From Adineta steineri (Eukaryota; Rotifera; Eurotatoria; Adinetida; Adinetidae), in contig CAJNOI010000002.1 in NCBI GenBank assembly GCA_905250115.1, positions 1,329,678-1,393,677 on the forward strand: a DNA stretch of 64,000 bases. Reading direction: 5' to 3'. The notes below the pieces were generated by a model. That model made no database searches, had not been told where the DNA came from, and was given only the letters and a program-made list of their open reading frames with translations. Made by a program: the position numbers and the translations under genes. This document shows, piece after piece, positions 13,201 through 25,300 of this stretch. Position 1 is the first letter of the stretch. Each line of letters begins with the position of its first letter.

Positions 13201-16200
13201 GTCTATATTGAAAATTTTATTTTTATTTTTGTTTATTAAAGATTTTTAGAAAAAACTTATTTAATTGAGGAACGAAATCATACAATAAGTAATGATTATT
13301 TTGTAAGTAGATATTTTTATTAAATAAAATAACAGAAAAAGACAATGATTTTTATTATTTCTAATAGAAACTGTATGAAGAAGAATTAAAAAGTGTTCAA
13401 ACATGGATGCAAGGTAAATTCGGTGATCTTATACATGGTGATAACGATGATCAAAATGGTCAATTAGCTGAAGCTGTTTGTCGATCGGATCTTATACGTT
13501 TATGTACATTTTTTGGCAAACGAAAAAGTAAATAAGAACAAAATGAAATTTTTACAAACAAAACTAATTTTATTTTCTATTTAGCGATTGAAGTTATTTG
13601 TGGACATTTAACAACATTATTAAGTCAACCAAATTGGCGTTTACGTGCAACATTATTTGATAGTCTTGTAACTGTTGCTTCATATATTGGACTTGAAAGC
13701 GAATTATTTATTTTACCTCTATTAAATCAAGTTTGTTCGAAAAAAGGAAAAAAAATTCTTATTTTATTTTATTTTTAAAAAGGGATTAATTGATGAAGAA
13801 GAATTTGTTGTTCATCGAGTATTAAAAGCTCTTGCATGTTTTGTTCGTCTATCATTACTAAAACGAAAAACAATCTATGAATTTCTTCGACAAGTTGCAC
13901 CACTTGTTTGTCATCCAGTATGTTTATATTATTTGATGTAATATTTTCATTGATTAATCATGTATTCTTCTCGTTTTTTTAAGAATCTTTGGTTACGATT
14001 AGGCGTTATTGAATTTATTAATAGTATTTGTGAAAAGTCTCATTTAGCTGATGTACATGGATTTGTTATACCGGTGATTGAACGATTTTTTAAATTTCCA
14101 ATTGTACAAGTGGGAAATGCAGTATGTAATTTATATCTATTCATAAAAGAATAAATTCACCTGAAATTCTTCATATCGCATTGAATCGATTGTTTCTTAT
14201 TTAGGATATTTTATATAATGCTTTGATTGAACCATTATCACGTGAATTATTTGAATATGTTCAACAAATTCAACCGAATGAAGGTCTATTTCGACATTTA
14301 ACTGATCGATCAAACATTCGACAAATGACTGGAACTGGATTAAAACCAGCTTATACCGAATCTGCTGATCCTCTTGTACGTGAGGTAAGGTTTCAATTAC
14401 TTAATTTTTCTGGTTTTTTTTTAAATTTATTTAAATTACTCCTAGGCATTTGATAAATTAATTGAATTAGGAATGAAAGAAGAGGATGAAAATAAAATTT
14501 TAGCATTAAAATTTTTTGTTAAACAAACTTCACAGACTAAATTAAGGTAAAATTTTCCTATAGAATATTTTGCTTTTTCTAAAAAAAACAATTTTTTGCT
14601 TTTTTTTTCTTTAGTACAAGTGTAACAACAGAATTAAAAGAACGACCAGGTACAATAAATATAAAAATTCCACCTGGGCGACGACATGATTTAAGTTTGA
14701 ATATAAATCGAACTAATATTGATAACTACTCTGCAAGAAATCTAAATAATGATAGTGTAAGTTCAGAAGAATTATTTATATATTGATTTTCTATTGAATA
14801 AATTTAGTCTGATTGGTCAGAAATGTTTGGTGCCGTAACAATGCAAGTTTCAAATCAACAGGAAAACATTCCACCCAATTCAAATGATAAAACAATAAAT
14901 GAAAATACCGATGAAACAATGGTAGTTGATACTTTACAATATCAATTGCCGTCAACAGAAAACATCACACAACATCGACAACATTGTTTTGTTGAATCAA
15001 CAACAAAAACAATTCGAACAGGTTTTTATTGATTTATTTTTCGAAATAAAATATCAATTTATGTGTGTGTTTTTTCATTCAAGGTCTTCGATTACAATGT
15101 TTAACTGAACAGAATAATTTAGTATCAAAACATCAAGCAATCTATCGAGAAGATTGTCAACGTGCTAAATTACTTAAACGTAGTGTTCCAACAAATGTTT
15201 TCGAAATATCAGATCAAAAACTTTGGACACCACAAGGTACTCTACTTAGTCATGTTCATTTACATAATGGAAAAATTACAAAGTATAACAGAAAAAAAAT
15301 GTTATTTTATTTTAATTCTTATAATTATTCAATTTCTATAGATTAACATCAAGTCTTGTTTCACCATCACCTACATATTATACACAACTTTTTGCTACCG
15401 GTGATTCTAAAGGAGCTATTCGATTATGGGATATTAATCAATTCCAAAAATCTCTCATCTTTCGACCGTCGAGAGCAATTCGTGGAACAGGTATATAGTT
15501 TTACTTCATATTTAATAAGATAATTATATATCTATATAATGATATATTGATTTCTAGCGCCTGAAGAATTTAAAAGTAAGAATTTCTTAACGATTGGATT
15601 TAAAATCGATTCGTTATTCGAAAACAAGTATTAGCTAACGCTATAAAATCTTCATGGAAATATCTAGATTATTCATTAAACGGAAGACAAACTTCTCTTG
15701 AGAGAAACAGCGTACTTCAAAGTCTTCGGAAGACTTTAGCGGAATATTTGATTAGAGAGCTTAATTTGTCTTAAAATTTGCTCGAATCGCTGACCTATTC
15801 CGAAAACTATAAGCTTAATTTTTCAATGATAATATTTTGTATGAAGTCTAACTGAACTTTGTCTTTCAAGTTAGATTATTTTGAATTAAAAATTCCAATG
15901 AATAATTGTTAAACATATTTTTCTTCCTTCTTTTAGCATCTGCTGTTCGTGGTTTAGCATTTACATCGGACACTAATTTAAATCTTGCCTCTTTATGTGA
16001 AAATGGTCAACTAAATATTTTTGAGTAAATTAAAATATATTCTTTAAAAAATTAAATTAAAATCATTCCATCTTATTTAGTCTTAACTCTTCAACAACTG
16101 ATATACGTGAACCATTTTATAGTTTAAAATTAGATGTTAATGATGTTGGTGTACCAGTTGATTTAAAATATTTTAATACAGGTTCACAAGATATTTTAGC

Positions 16201-17186
16201 ATTAGCCACATCACAAGGATTAATTGTTGGAATTGATACAAGATGTTCAACACCAATATTTCGATTTAAAAATGATTTAAATCATCGTAATAGATTTTTG
16301 AAAAAAAATATAAATCTTTTTCAATTTATATATTTATTTTAGGTTTAATAACTGCACTTGAAGTTGATGAACTTCAGTCATGGTTAGCAGTCGGTACTGG
16401 TAGTGGATTTATTGATATATGGGATATGCGTTTTCAATTATGTATTCAAGGAATACAACATCCAACAGGTAGAAATAAAACTTAAAAAGAAAAAACAGTA
16501 AAATTATTCGAAATATTTTTAAGGTGCACGTGTCATAACTCTTCTTCGTCATCAAGATCAACCGAGTAGTTTAATTAGTTCATTTCAAGGTAATAATGAA
16601 GTAGCTATATGGAATATTGATAAACCAACAATACGACAAAAAGTATTTTGGCCATCACCTGCAACACCGTTGTCATTAACACAAGTATGAAAGCACAATA
16701 ATAATAATAAAATAGATTCGTTTTTATTTAATAAAACAATTTTCTTTTCAGTCACTTAATCATTATATAGCTGCGATGTATTTATGGAAAAATGATGGTT
16801 CAACATCACTACTTTGTGCTGGAACAGATATGCGTATAAGAAATTGGAATTTAACTCAACCATTACGATCATATATTGTTTGTCGAGGACCAGCTGATGA
16901 TGATATATTAACTGCTCGTTATCAACCGAAAATTATTGATGGCGTTGAAGTAACTGTTGAAGAATATCATAAACGTAGACATCCATCATCACCACCAACA
17001 GCAACAACAGCATCGGCAAATTCATCAACAACAACAGCAACGGAAATAAAAACAACCAAATCAAGTGCAAATATTCCATCAGCACATACTGATACAGTTA
17101 CATCAATGCAATTAGTTATGTCAAAAGAACGTACACCTTATTTGATAACTGTTTCATGTGATGCTGTTGTTAAAATATGGAAATGA
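10283..17186 (+). CDS. VPS15: PI3-kinase regulatory subunit 4 (VPS15 pseudokinase-HEAT-WD40)
   Basis: A many-exon gene starting MGNQIAHIPNQIL, the conserved VPS15 N-terminus with the myristoylated Gly2. Exons 10283..10371, 10820..10864 and from 10928 give LGVTRFLKVAKAKT and NGYCVLKIF, the degenerate glycine loop and catalytic Lys region. Further on are HGDLKIENIL in place of HRDLK and DFANFKP in place of DFG, both usual in VPS15. HEAT repeats follow (about 11.9-14.5 kb) and then a WD40 propeller (about 15.1-17.2 kb) ending SCDAVVKIWK. VPS15 anchors and regulates the class III PI3-kinase VPS34 on endosomes and autophagic membranes. Introns 10372-10819, 12456-12901 and 15576-15936 are long for this genome. 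An 18-nt micro-exon (15558..15575) seems needed to keep the frame. Confidence 0.95.
12608..12678. repeat. imperfect inverted repeat (hairpin) inside a VPS15 intron
   Basis: The arm starting CTCACCTTT pairs with AAAGGGTGAG at the end. Further in, CAGCCA pairs with TGGCTG around a short ATT-type centre, with mismatches between. The span is about 70 bp within intron 12456-12901 and looks GC-richer than its surroundings. It could be a small MITE-like insertion or an RNA hairpin; no coding sense was found. Confidence 0.5.
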
Positions 17187-18151
17187 TATATATATATTAA
17201 TGACGTCCACCCGACTGTCTTTCGTCACTCGAAAAGAAAAGAAATAAACAATGAACCTAGTCTTCTTCTAATTCTACTTTGTGTCTTCTGTATTCATAAA
17301 ATTATTCGAACGTTTTTATTTATATACATATAAATACCAACCAATTCAAACCGGTCAGATTAATCGATTTTTTTGCTGTATATTAATCTTTATATATGTA
17401 CTATACAGATTTTTATTAGAAAAAAAAATTAAACATAACAAAGATTTATGTGTTTCCTTCTTTCTTTTTTTTGTTGTATACAAGCTAAATATGATGTTTT
17501 CGTTTATTTCTTATTCTTGTTCTTGCTCTTCTTTTTCTTTTCTCTTCTTTTTTTTGTAAGATTTCTATACCGTATATTAAAATCAAGACAGTTTGAAATA
17601 TAAATATATATCTATCTTGAGATGATATTGATTTTTTGTTAGTACTTTGATTAATGATAAAAGATATTTTACTATGAGAGGGCAGACATCTGACGATATT
17701 CGATAAAAATTATCGATGAATTATTCAGACTTTGTTGAATATGAAGTGTTTATATCTGAATAATAAAAATCAAACGTTTACAGATTGCTATTATCGATTA
17801 CTACTCATTCTCTTTCCGATAATCCTTGAAAATAACTTAATTATGTAGTAGTTTCTATACACTAAATCATATATACCATATTTCTTCGTTTTACTATATT
17901 ATGTATAAATTTTCTTTGACATTTTATTCGTCCGATTCAATAAAAAGAAAGAAATATATTTGCAATCAAGAAGAATAAAAGAGATAACTTAATTGGCTTT
18001 ACATGTAATTGATCAATCTCACTATCGGAACAGACTCTTTGATTAGATTGAAAATTAGAACAATTTGATCCATTTTAACTAAATGAGATTTCATATATAT
18101 AAGCAAATATAGTTCATGATTTAGTTACATTTCTCAACAATTCAACTATCA
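17187..18151. other. intergenic region VPS15 to INCENP-like gene
   Basis: This holds the VPS15 3' flank (an AATAAA near 17242) and A/T-rich DNA with T-rich runs near 17450-17560. No coding exon or RNA gene was recognised. I searched it for upstream exons of the INCENP-like gene and saw none. Confidence 0.6.
18094..18103 (+). promoter_or_regulatory. TATA-like element upstream of the INCENP-like gene
   Basis: TATATATAAG ends 49 bp before the start codon at 18152. If it is the TATA box, the 5' UTR would be only about 20 nt and the short first exon would be the true first coding exon. TATA-like runs are common in such A/T-rich DNA. Confidence 0.35.
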
Positions 18152-18845
18152 ATGGCATTTTGTAATTCAGTAAGTGATTAATATATTTGAGATTATCTTA
18201 TTCTATGATAAAAATTTATTTTTATAGTGTGTTCGTCCTTCAAATTCATCTATTGTAAATTATACTTCACGTCCAACAATTTCATTAAAATCATTATTAC
18301 GTCGTAAATTTGTTAAAAAATCTCCTACTATTAATTTAACTCGCATTCCCATTCATCATTCACAATCCAGTGCCAGATTTCAACGTATTAAAGGGTAAGT
18401 TTTATCATCATTATTATTTTGTTTTTATGTTTACATTTTTTTTTTCTAGATCAAATTTTGTCCGAGAAATCAATCCAAATCTAGAATGTAGTTTTAAAAC
18501 AGAATCAACAAATAATTATGATATGACTATTTATCATGACGAACAACTTGATGATACTCAAAATATTTCATCTTATCGACGAACAAAAAAAATTCCACGT
18601 TGGGCAAGAAGTAAGTTTATTTTTCTATTTTCTTTATAATTAATAATTCGTTTTTTTTCATTGTAGAAAGTCAACTTCAATTAGCATTTATAAATCAAAT
18701 TTATTTTAATGATAAAAATCCTGACGATATTTTTGGTTCTATTCATATGGATTTAGCTCATGAAATGGTACAATCAATTGAATCACGTAACTTTGAAATT
18801 ACTCATATTTATAATTCACCTTTACTTCCACCGAATTTTGTTTAA
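18152..18845 (+). CDS. short INCENP-like protein with Aurora-binding IN-box
   Basis: Four exons (18152..18169, 18228..18394, 18450..18610, 18667..18845) give exactly 174 residues. Residues 110-141 (IPRWAR, then QLQLAFINQIY, then DDIFGSI) match the C-terminal IN-box of INCENP, which wraps the Aurora B kinase N-lobe. The two anchor aromatics are kept (W113, F138), and the acidic stretch before the box and the later YNSPLLPP also align. INCENP is the scaffold of the chromosomal passenger complex. The Thr-Ser-Ser motif that Aurora phosphorylates is missing: the aligned residues are T161-H162-I163. The Survivin/Borealin-binding N-terminus and the long helix are also absent (the animal protein is usually several times longer). 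The N-terminal 60 residues are basic and Ser-rich. It may be a specialised paralogue or a decayed copy; the open frame and clean introns favour a working gene. Confidence 0.82.
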
Positions 18846-19060
18846 TTATATTTCTTAATTATTTTTTGTTTTTAATTTAAAAATAAATTTTCTTATGATT
18901 AAATGAATTATTTTATTGAGTAAATATTGAGAAGAAAAGCAGCGATACGATTAATTAAACACATTATTAGTATGACACTAAAGAGAAGAGAGACCTATTA
19001 TGAATTAATAAGCACAAAGATAAATGAAGGAAAAGAGCAAAAAAAAGAAAAAAGCGATAT

Positions 19061-19267
19061 TTAAGTATTTATGTCCATTGAAATTGTTTTCAAATAATAC
19101 ACGGTCTGGGTAACCAATCGGCCAATCGACGAGAAGATTTTCGTTGTCAAACCACAGTTTGGTTTTTGGGCAACATCTTGCTTGGTCGTAGATACCGATA
19201 GTGCTTGTCCAGCACCGTCATTAGTCGTCGTTATCACTTCTAAACGACGACTGCCATCGGGAGTTTG
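19061..19267 (-). other. open frame continuing in phase after the amine oxidase TGA
   Basis: Reading on from the stop codon of the oxidase (TGA at 19270-19268), the same frame stays open for 68 codons and ends with TAA at 19063-19061. The stretch is clearly less A/T-rich than usual 3' flanks here and uses coding-like codons (starting QTPDGSRRLEV). It is either a readthrough extension, or coding sequence cut off by a recent nonsense change or assembly error. Confidence 0.5.
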
Positions 19268-21365
19268 TCAGGGTGGTTCTACTTCACGTTTCCATTGAAT
19301 TTTAGTAAAATCATCTGTGTTAGCTTTAGCTAACATTTCCGTATCATTATTGCTAATTAATTGTTGTGCTACATATAAAGCTTGTGTCTGACCAGTTATA
19401 AACGCACCAGTCACAGTTGAGTAATAGCGAGTATGGGTATGTTCACCCGCAAAAAATACTCGTGACTAAAAATTATATGTATGTTATTTATGGAAGAAAA
19501 AAAGTTAGAAGACCAAAGAGCAGAATAAATACAATCAAACCTCTATATTTCTTTTTTTCGTCTTGTTCATCGTCATCATTGGAACAGAAACTAGATAAAT
19601 AAACAACAACAAACCGAACAACAAGCGTGTTCAACAATTCTTAGGTTTTCACGAAAAATATTTTTATCCCAAGATATCGTCTACCTTCGCTTTGTTATCG
19701 TGTGCTGTCCATCGATCGTATTCTGCTCTTCTGAGAGACTACTAAAAGGACTTTAAGTATAAATATATGATTACGATCTTATTTTTTACAATTCGGAAGA
19801 TAGAAATCAATTGAAAACTTACCATATTATTAAAAATTAATGGTTTTGCTAAATCTTGAATATGTTGCCATGATGATGCACCAACAGGAACATATGAATA
19901 TGATCCTTTTGCACATGGATTTGAAAACCATTGAGTTCTAAATAAAATAAAGTTTTCAGAATTATTATTATCAAATAAAAATCTGTTTAAAATTCTTACC
20001 GAACAACTTTTGTTGGTGTTGGTATACTAGGATTTTTTAATGATTTTCGAAAAAGATTTGTTAATGTATCACCAATATATGTTTCATCTAATTGTTCACA
20101 AAAAATAGCTTCATCACCCGTAATCCAACATAATAAAACATTATCATAGACTTTTTGGAATAAAAATATTTTTTTATACCATTCTTTTTTAATATCTAAT
20201 GTATCATGTTCTCGATCATAAACAATAGCTAATGAATCACCAGTAAAAAAATCTAATTGATCATAAAACAAATAGATTTTATCAACAGTACCCATATCCA
20301 TTTTTTGTATAGCTTCAGTTTTCCATGCTAAAATAAATCATAGTATTTTTATGTAAATAATTAAAGAATAAAATTATTTTAGTTTTACTTGGTAATGGTG
20401 GTGTAAATAAAGATTTATAGTTCCACTTCATAACAGCTAATGGAATTGTACAAATAACATAATCACATTCGTAAACATTGCCATTTTTACATGTTATATG
20501 AACACGATCATTTTGATCCCATAAAATATTTTCAACAAATTGATCAAATTGAATCCAGTTTTGTGGTATTTGAGAACATAAAAAGCGAATTAATGTTGAA
20601 TAACCACATGGAAATTCCATATCAGGACCTTTTGGTCGTTGATACGAACCAAATTCTGAATAGGATACTTGTTCCATTGATTGGCAACCACATTCACCTG
20701 TTTCTTGATCGAATCTAATATTTAAAAAAATTCGAAATAAATTAAAAATTTGAAATATATATGATTATTACCTTCGTTGAAGTAATTTAAGTTTTAAACA
20801 ACGTGTTTCCTGATCTCCACCATTTAAATTAACAAAATTTTCAAATTTTTCCAAAAAAACTTTATGAATACTTGTTGATGATATTTGTGTATTATTTTGT
20901 TGTTGATATTCAAATAAATCTCGTGTATCTTGTAATAAACTTTCGAAAAATTCGTCAACTTCATGATGTAAATCACTTGAAATTTGTAAACCATGTTCAT
21001 CTACACATGTACCAATATCAAAACTAAGTATTGTACCTGTGTGTGATGGAAAATTTTCACGTTGTGCTAATTCATAAACAGGATTTTCTTGTAAACCATG
21101 CATCCAACATGCACCCATTTCAAGAGGTTGAGTTAAATCTTTATCTAAGTATTCGGTGAGGATGCGACCACCGATACGATTCGAACCTTCAAGAATGAAA
21201 ACAGATTTACATCCTAATTTTTGTAATTGATATGCCGCTGATAAACCAGCTGTACCAGAACCAATAATTATGGTTTGACGATATTGAGATGTCTATATAG
21301 GTGAATTAAGAATTAAAATAATACATTGATCAAATAATTACCTGATTTTGATCGACCGTTGACAT
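19268..21365 (-). CDS. FAD-dependent polyamine/spermine oxidase (amine oxidase family)
   Basis: Six minus-strand exons: 21342..21365, 20772..21292, 20389..20714, 20000..20327, 19823..19937 and 19268..19465. They splice in frame to 503 residues. The FAD fold begins with IIIGSGTAGLSAAYQL and EGSNRIGGR, and ends with the family's C-terminal VFFAGEHTH and YYSTVTGAFITGQ. MGACWMHG and GTVDKIYLFYDQ also fit spermine oxidase and N1-acetylpolyamine oxidase. These flavoenzymes oxidise polyamines, releasing an aminoaldehyde and hydrogen peroxide. No signal peptide or membrane segment is visible. The first exon codes only eight residues. The gene lies tail to tail with the INCENP-like gene. Substrate cannot be fixed from sequence alone. 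See the separate entry for the in-frame extension after the stop. Confidence 0.9.
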
Positions 21366-22321
21366 GTTCACTAGTCAACAAAGAATTATATGTAGAAATA
21401 AGAACCGCCACGTCTAGGCAGTTGGCAGAATTGAAACGCTTGGTCTGAAAGAAGAACAAGTATGTTACAAGTTTGTTTTGATGTTTTCTGATCACAAATC
21501 AATATCTATATATCTATGTTTTCGTTCTATGTGAATAACATCGCATGACGAAAAATAGATAGAAAAAGAGAGAAAAAAAAAGACGAAAAAAGAGAGAAAG
21601 AGACAGATGCAATGATCAGCAGGTTACTCATCTATTTTGCACCTATTAATAGTATACTGGAATGTATTGAGAGTATGGGGTCTACATTCTTTTTCAGCCT
21701 ACAGATATTTATTATCATGGCATTAAATAAATATTTAATTCTGCGCAGATGTGCATCTTTTTTCCACCTTACGTCATCTGATAATAAAAGAAAAATAAAT
21801 CAAAATGCGCCATCAAATCGTGAAGTTTGTCCCATTCAAAAGAGAACGTGACTGAGATAATATCGGACTTTGCACTCAAAAAGTAATAAATAGGAATATT
21901 ACGAAAGAAAGAAAGAAAGGAAGAAAAATCATGTGATGGCGTCGTCGTTGTTGTTTTGTTAGTTCTTTGAATATGGTTGACATATTCAAGGCTATTTTAT
22001 CTCCTTGACTGAAGGAAAAAAAAATAGGAAAAGGCAGCACTATATTATAGATTTCACTTCCATCTATAGATGACGCTAACAATCGATGTAAATTGACAAT
22101 TATTTTGTTCTTATAATAAACTATAGTTTTTTAAAAGTTATTTTCATTTTTTATTTATTTTTTATTAATAAATAAAATCATATTATATTAATTTGACAAT
22201 AGACAAAGAATAGATGTCACGAATAGCATTAAACAAAGACCAAGATCGTAAAATACAGACAGTACAGTACATTCATCTCTATTAAAGAATTCATTCAACT
22301 AATTATTGAAAAGAAAACGAA
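21366..22321. other. intergenic region between divergent oxidase and MDC1-like genes
   Basis: About 950 bp between two head-to-head genes, so probably holding both promoters. It contains purine-rich runs (near 21550-21605 and 21903-21930) and A/T-rich DNA. No further gene was recognised. Confidence 0.6.
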
Positions 22322-25300
22322 ATGACAGATCTTGATAATACACAAATAATATCTGCTGATGATAGTCTCTTACAAAATTCATCAACTATTGATACTGTAT
22401 ATTTATAAAATTCTTTAAAAAAAGTTTATATGAAATTATTCGAATTTTTTTTCTATAGGATGCTTCGTTAAAGATTATTAGTGGTGCTGATTCAAATACA
22501 TATCAAATAGGAAGTAAGTATCTCCCTATTATTATTATTAAAGCTTTACACATTTCTCTTAAATAGAGGAAACAATTATTGGTCGATCAAATCCATCAGA
22601 TATAATTATTTCTGCTCCGGTATGAATCCTTTTTTTTTCTTAAAAAGTTGAAATTTTCGTTTTTTATTATTTTTATTTAGTCTCTTTCTAAGCAACACGC
22701 AAAAATAACCTTTAATAATGGACAGTATTTTATTACTGATCTCGGTAGTAGTAACAAAACATTTCAAAATAAAGTAAAACAGAAACAAAAAAAAACTTTA
22801 TTTCATCTTAAAATATTTCTATTCTCAATAGACTCAACTTCAACCAAATGTTTGCTATGCATTACATAATGATGATGAAATAAAATTCGGTGATATTGTT
22901 TGTTCATTCCAAGAACAAATACAAACAAATAAAAATGTAAGTATTATTTATTTCTATGTTAAATAAAAAAAATAATTAATAAAAAACTAATTAAAGACAA
23001 TTTCTGATCCAACATATCAAACTTATATACCTGTTACGAATACGTTAGTTGAAGAGGATTCACCATGGCCTTTGGATGATGATATATCCCCATCGGTATG
23101 ACAAAGTGTGTCTGTTTAATATATTTCTTAACTACCTTATGTTTGATTTTTTCTTTTCTTCAATTGATAATTGATTATTTTATTTTCTTAGATGACTCCA
23201 GAAACAAATATTGATGTGATTCGTAAGAGAAATTTTAAAGATTTATATTTCGTTCATTTATTTGTTTTTTTTAAGCATCAACACAAACAATATCTGATTC
23301 ATATGATGATCAAGAACCAACACAACCAATGAAAATTTGGAATGGAAATAGTCATAATACAAATCGTAAGAAAACGAAAAATCGAAATATTAATTTATGT
23401 GTAAATTTATTTATTTTTTGTTGAAGGTCTTAGTCGAACAAGTCTAAAAAGTAACAATTCAAATCATTTTTTTTCTTTTCTAAAAATCTAATTGCCTTGT
23501 TTAAATTAGGTTCTGATGATGTGACATCAAAATCAAATGGTACTATTGAATCATCATCAAATAAATCTTCATCATTTATTTCACCCTCAATATCAAATAA
23601 TGATCATGATGATGATAGTTTAGTTATTGGTGCATCAACATTACCAGCAACTGTCCCATTACTTATTGAATCAACACAAATAAATAATGATGATCAACTT
23701 GAAATTATTTCATCATCATCACAAACAAAAAAAGTTATTGAAGATGATACAAATACATTTACAATTGAAACAACAACAACAGATGTTGAAATTGAAAATA
23801 CTCAAGCATATGAACTTGAGCCGACTAGTGAAATTATTTCTTCAGATAATCAGATAGCAGATACTCAACCATATGAACTTGAAGATGAACAAATTGTAAC
23901 TGATGTAGTTGAAACAAAACGTGAAGAAATTCATAAAATTGTTATTAATGGTGATGCAATGATTGATCAAGTTACAACAAAAACAACAACGACAACAACA
24001 ACTGTTATTGAAAATGGTAATCCATCAACAGAAACATTAGCATATGAACTTCAACCAACACTCGAAGAAATTACAACATCAACAACAAAAACTACTACGA
24101 CCGTTATTGAAAATGATAATCCACCAATGGAAACATTAGCATATGATCTTCCATCAACAAATGATCAAATTGATCTCGATACAGCTGCACCTGCTCTATG
24201 TACTGATACACAAGAATATAGTCTTGATGAAGAACTTGATAATTCATCACCAAGACCAGCATCAGAAACTCTTGAAGTTGTTCCAGCTTCAGAATTAGCT
24301 GAACAACTTGAAAATATTGAAAAACTTCCTGATGATACATCATCAAAACAACAAGTAGAAGTTACTATTGATCCAGCTATGATTAGAGAAGTTGCCACAC
24401 ATGAACTTATGGATACAAATCAAACAGGTAGATAATATATAGAAAAATTAATTTTTATTGATTTTATTAAAATTTTTATAGAACATTCATCAACACTTAA
24501 TAGTAATGAATCAGAAACGAATATAGTTGATAAGCAAGAAGAAAATGAAACCATTCCAATTAAAAATACTGATATAATGCCGGTTGATGAAGTTGATAAA
24601 ACAAATTCAGAAATTCAATCAACAAACATGGTAAAAAGAAATTATTTATATATATATATATATATGAATTACATATGTCATTGTTGAATCTATAGGAACA
24701 AGAGACAGCACCTGATTTAAATAAATCATTTACATCTACATCAGTTGAATCGAAAGAAAAAATTGATGAATCAAGTCGTAAGTTACACATATATATAATA
24801 AAACAGTTAAATTATCTTGAAATATATATTTACGTTTTATAGCTGCTTCAACACCTGAAGAAGTACCTTTATCAATACCTGAGAGTGAAGAAAATCAACA
24901 AGACGAAGTTGATGAAGAAGAAGAAACTGAAGAATCAAGTTCGGTTTCAACTCGTGGTGGTCAACGTGGTGTTCCTCGAAGAGCAGGTCGTCGTGCTCGA
25001 GGTCGTCGCGGTGGTGCAACACGAGCTCGTGTTGTTAGTACAAGTTTACATCGTGGTCGTCGTAATGTAACTGTACCTTCAACAATGGATGATGAAGCTA
25101 ATAATGTTACACTAGAAGAAACAGTAAATACTGAAACTGAAGATTCACCGAAAAAATCTATAAAAACTCCTGATGTTGAACAAAAACCAATTAACACTCA
25201 ACCAACTACTCCTACTACAGCTGATGTACCTTCTTTGCCTGATCAAGCAAATTCTAGTTCAAATGTTCGAGTTTCTGGTAAGAAAAAAGAATTTTAGTAG

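Noticed and set aside
19239-19270. A 32-nt intron removing the TGA of the oxidase
   Set aside because: GT and AG exist at the right places, but the length is below all other introns here, there is no pyrimidine tract, and removal would break the frame.
24104-25197. Antisense open frames across the MDC1-like gene
   Set aside because: Shadows caused by repetitive Gln/Asp/Thr and Arg-Gly codons of the plus-strand gene.
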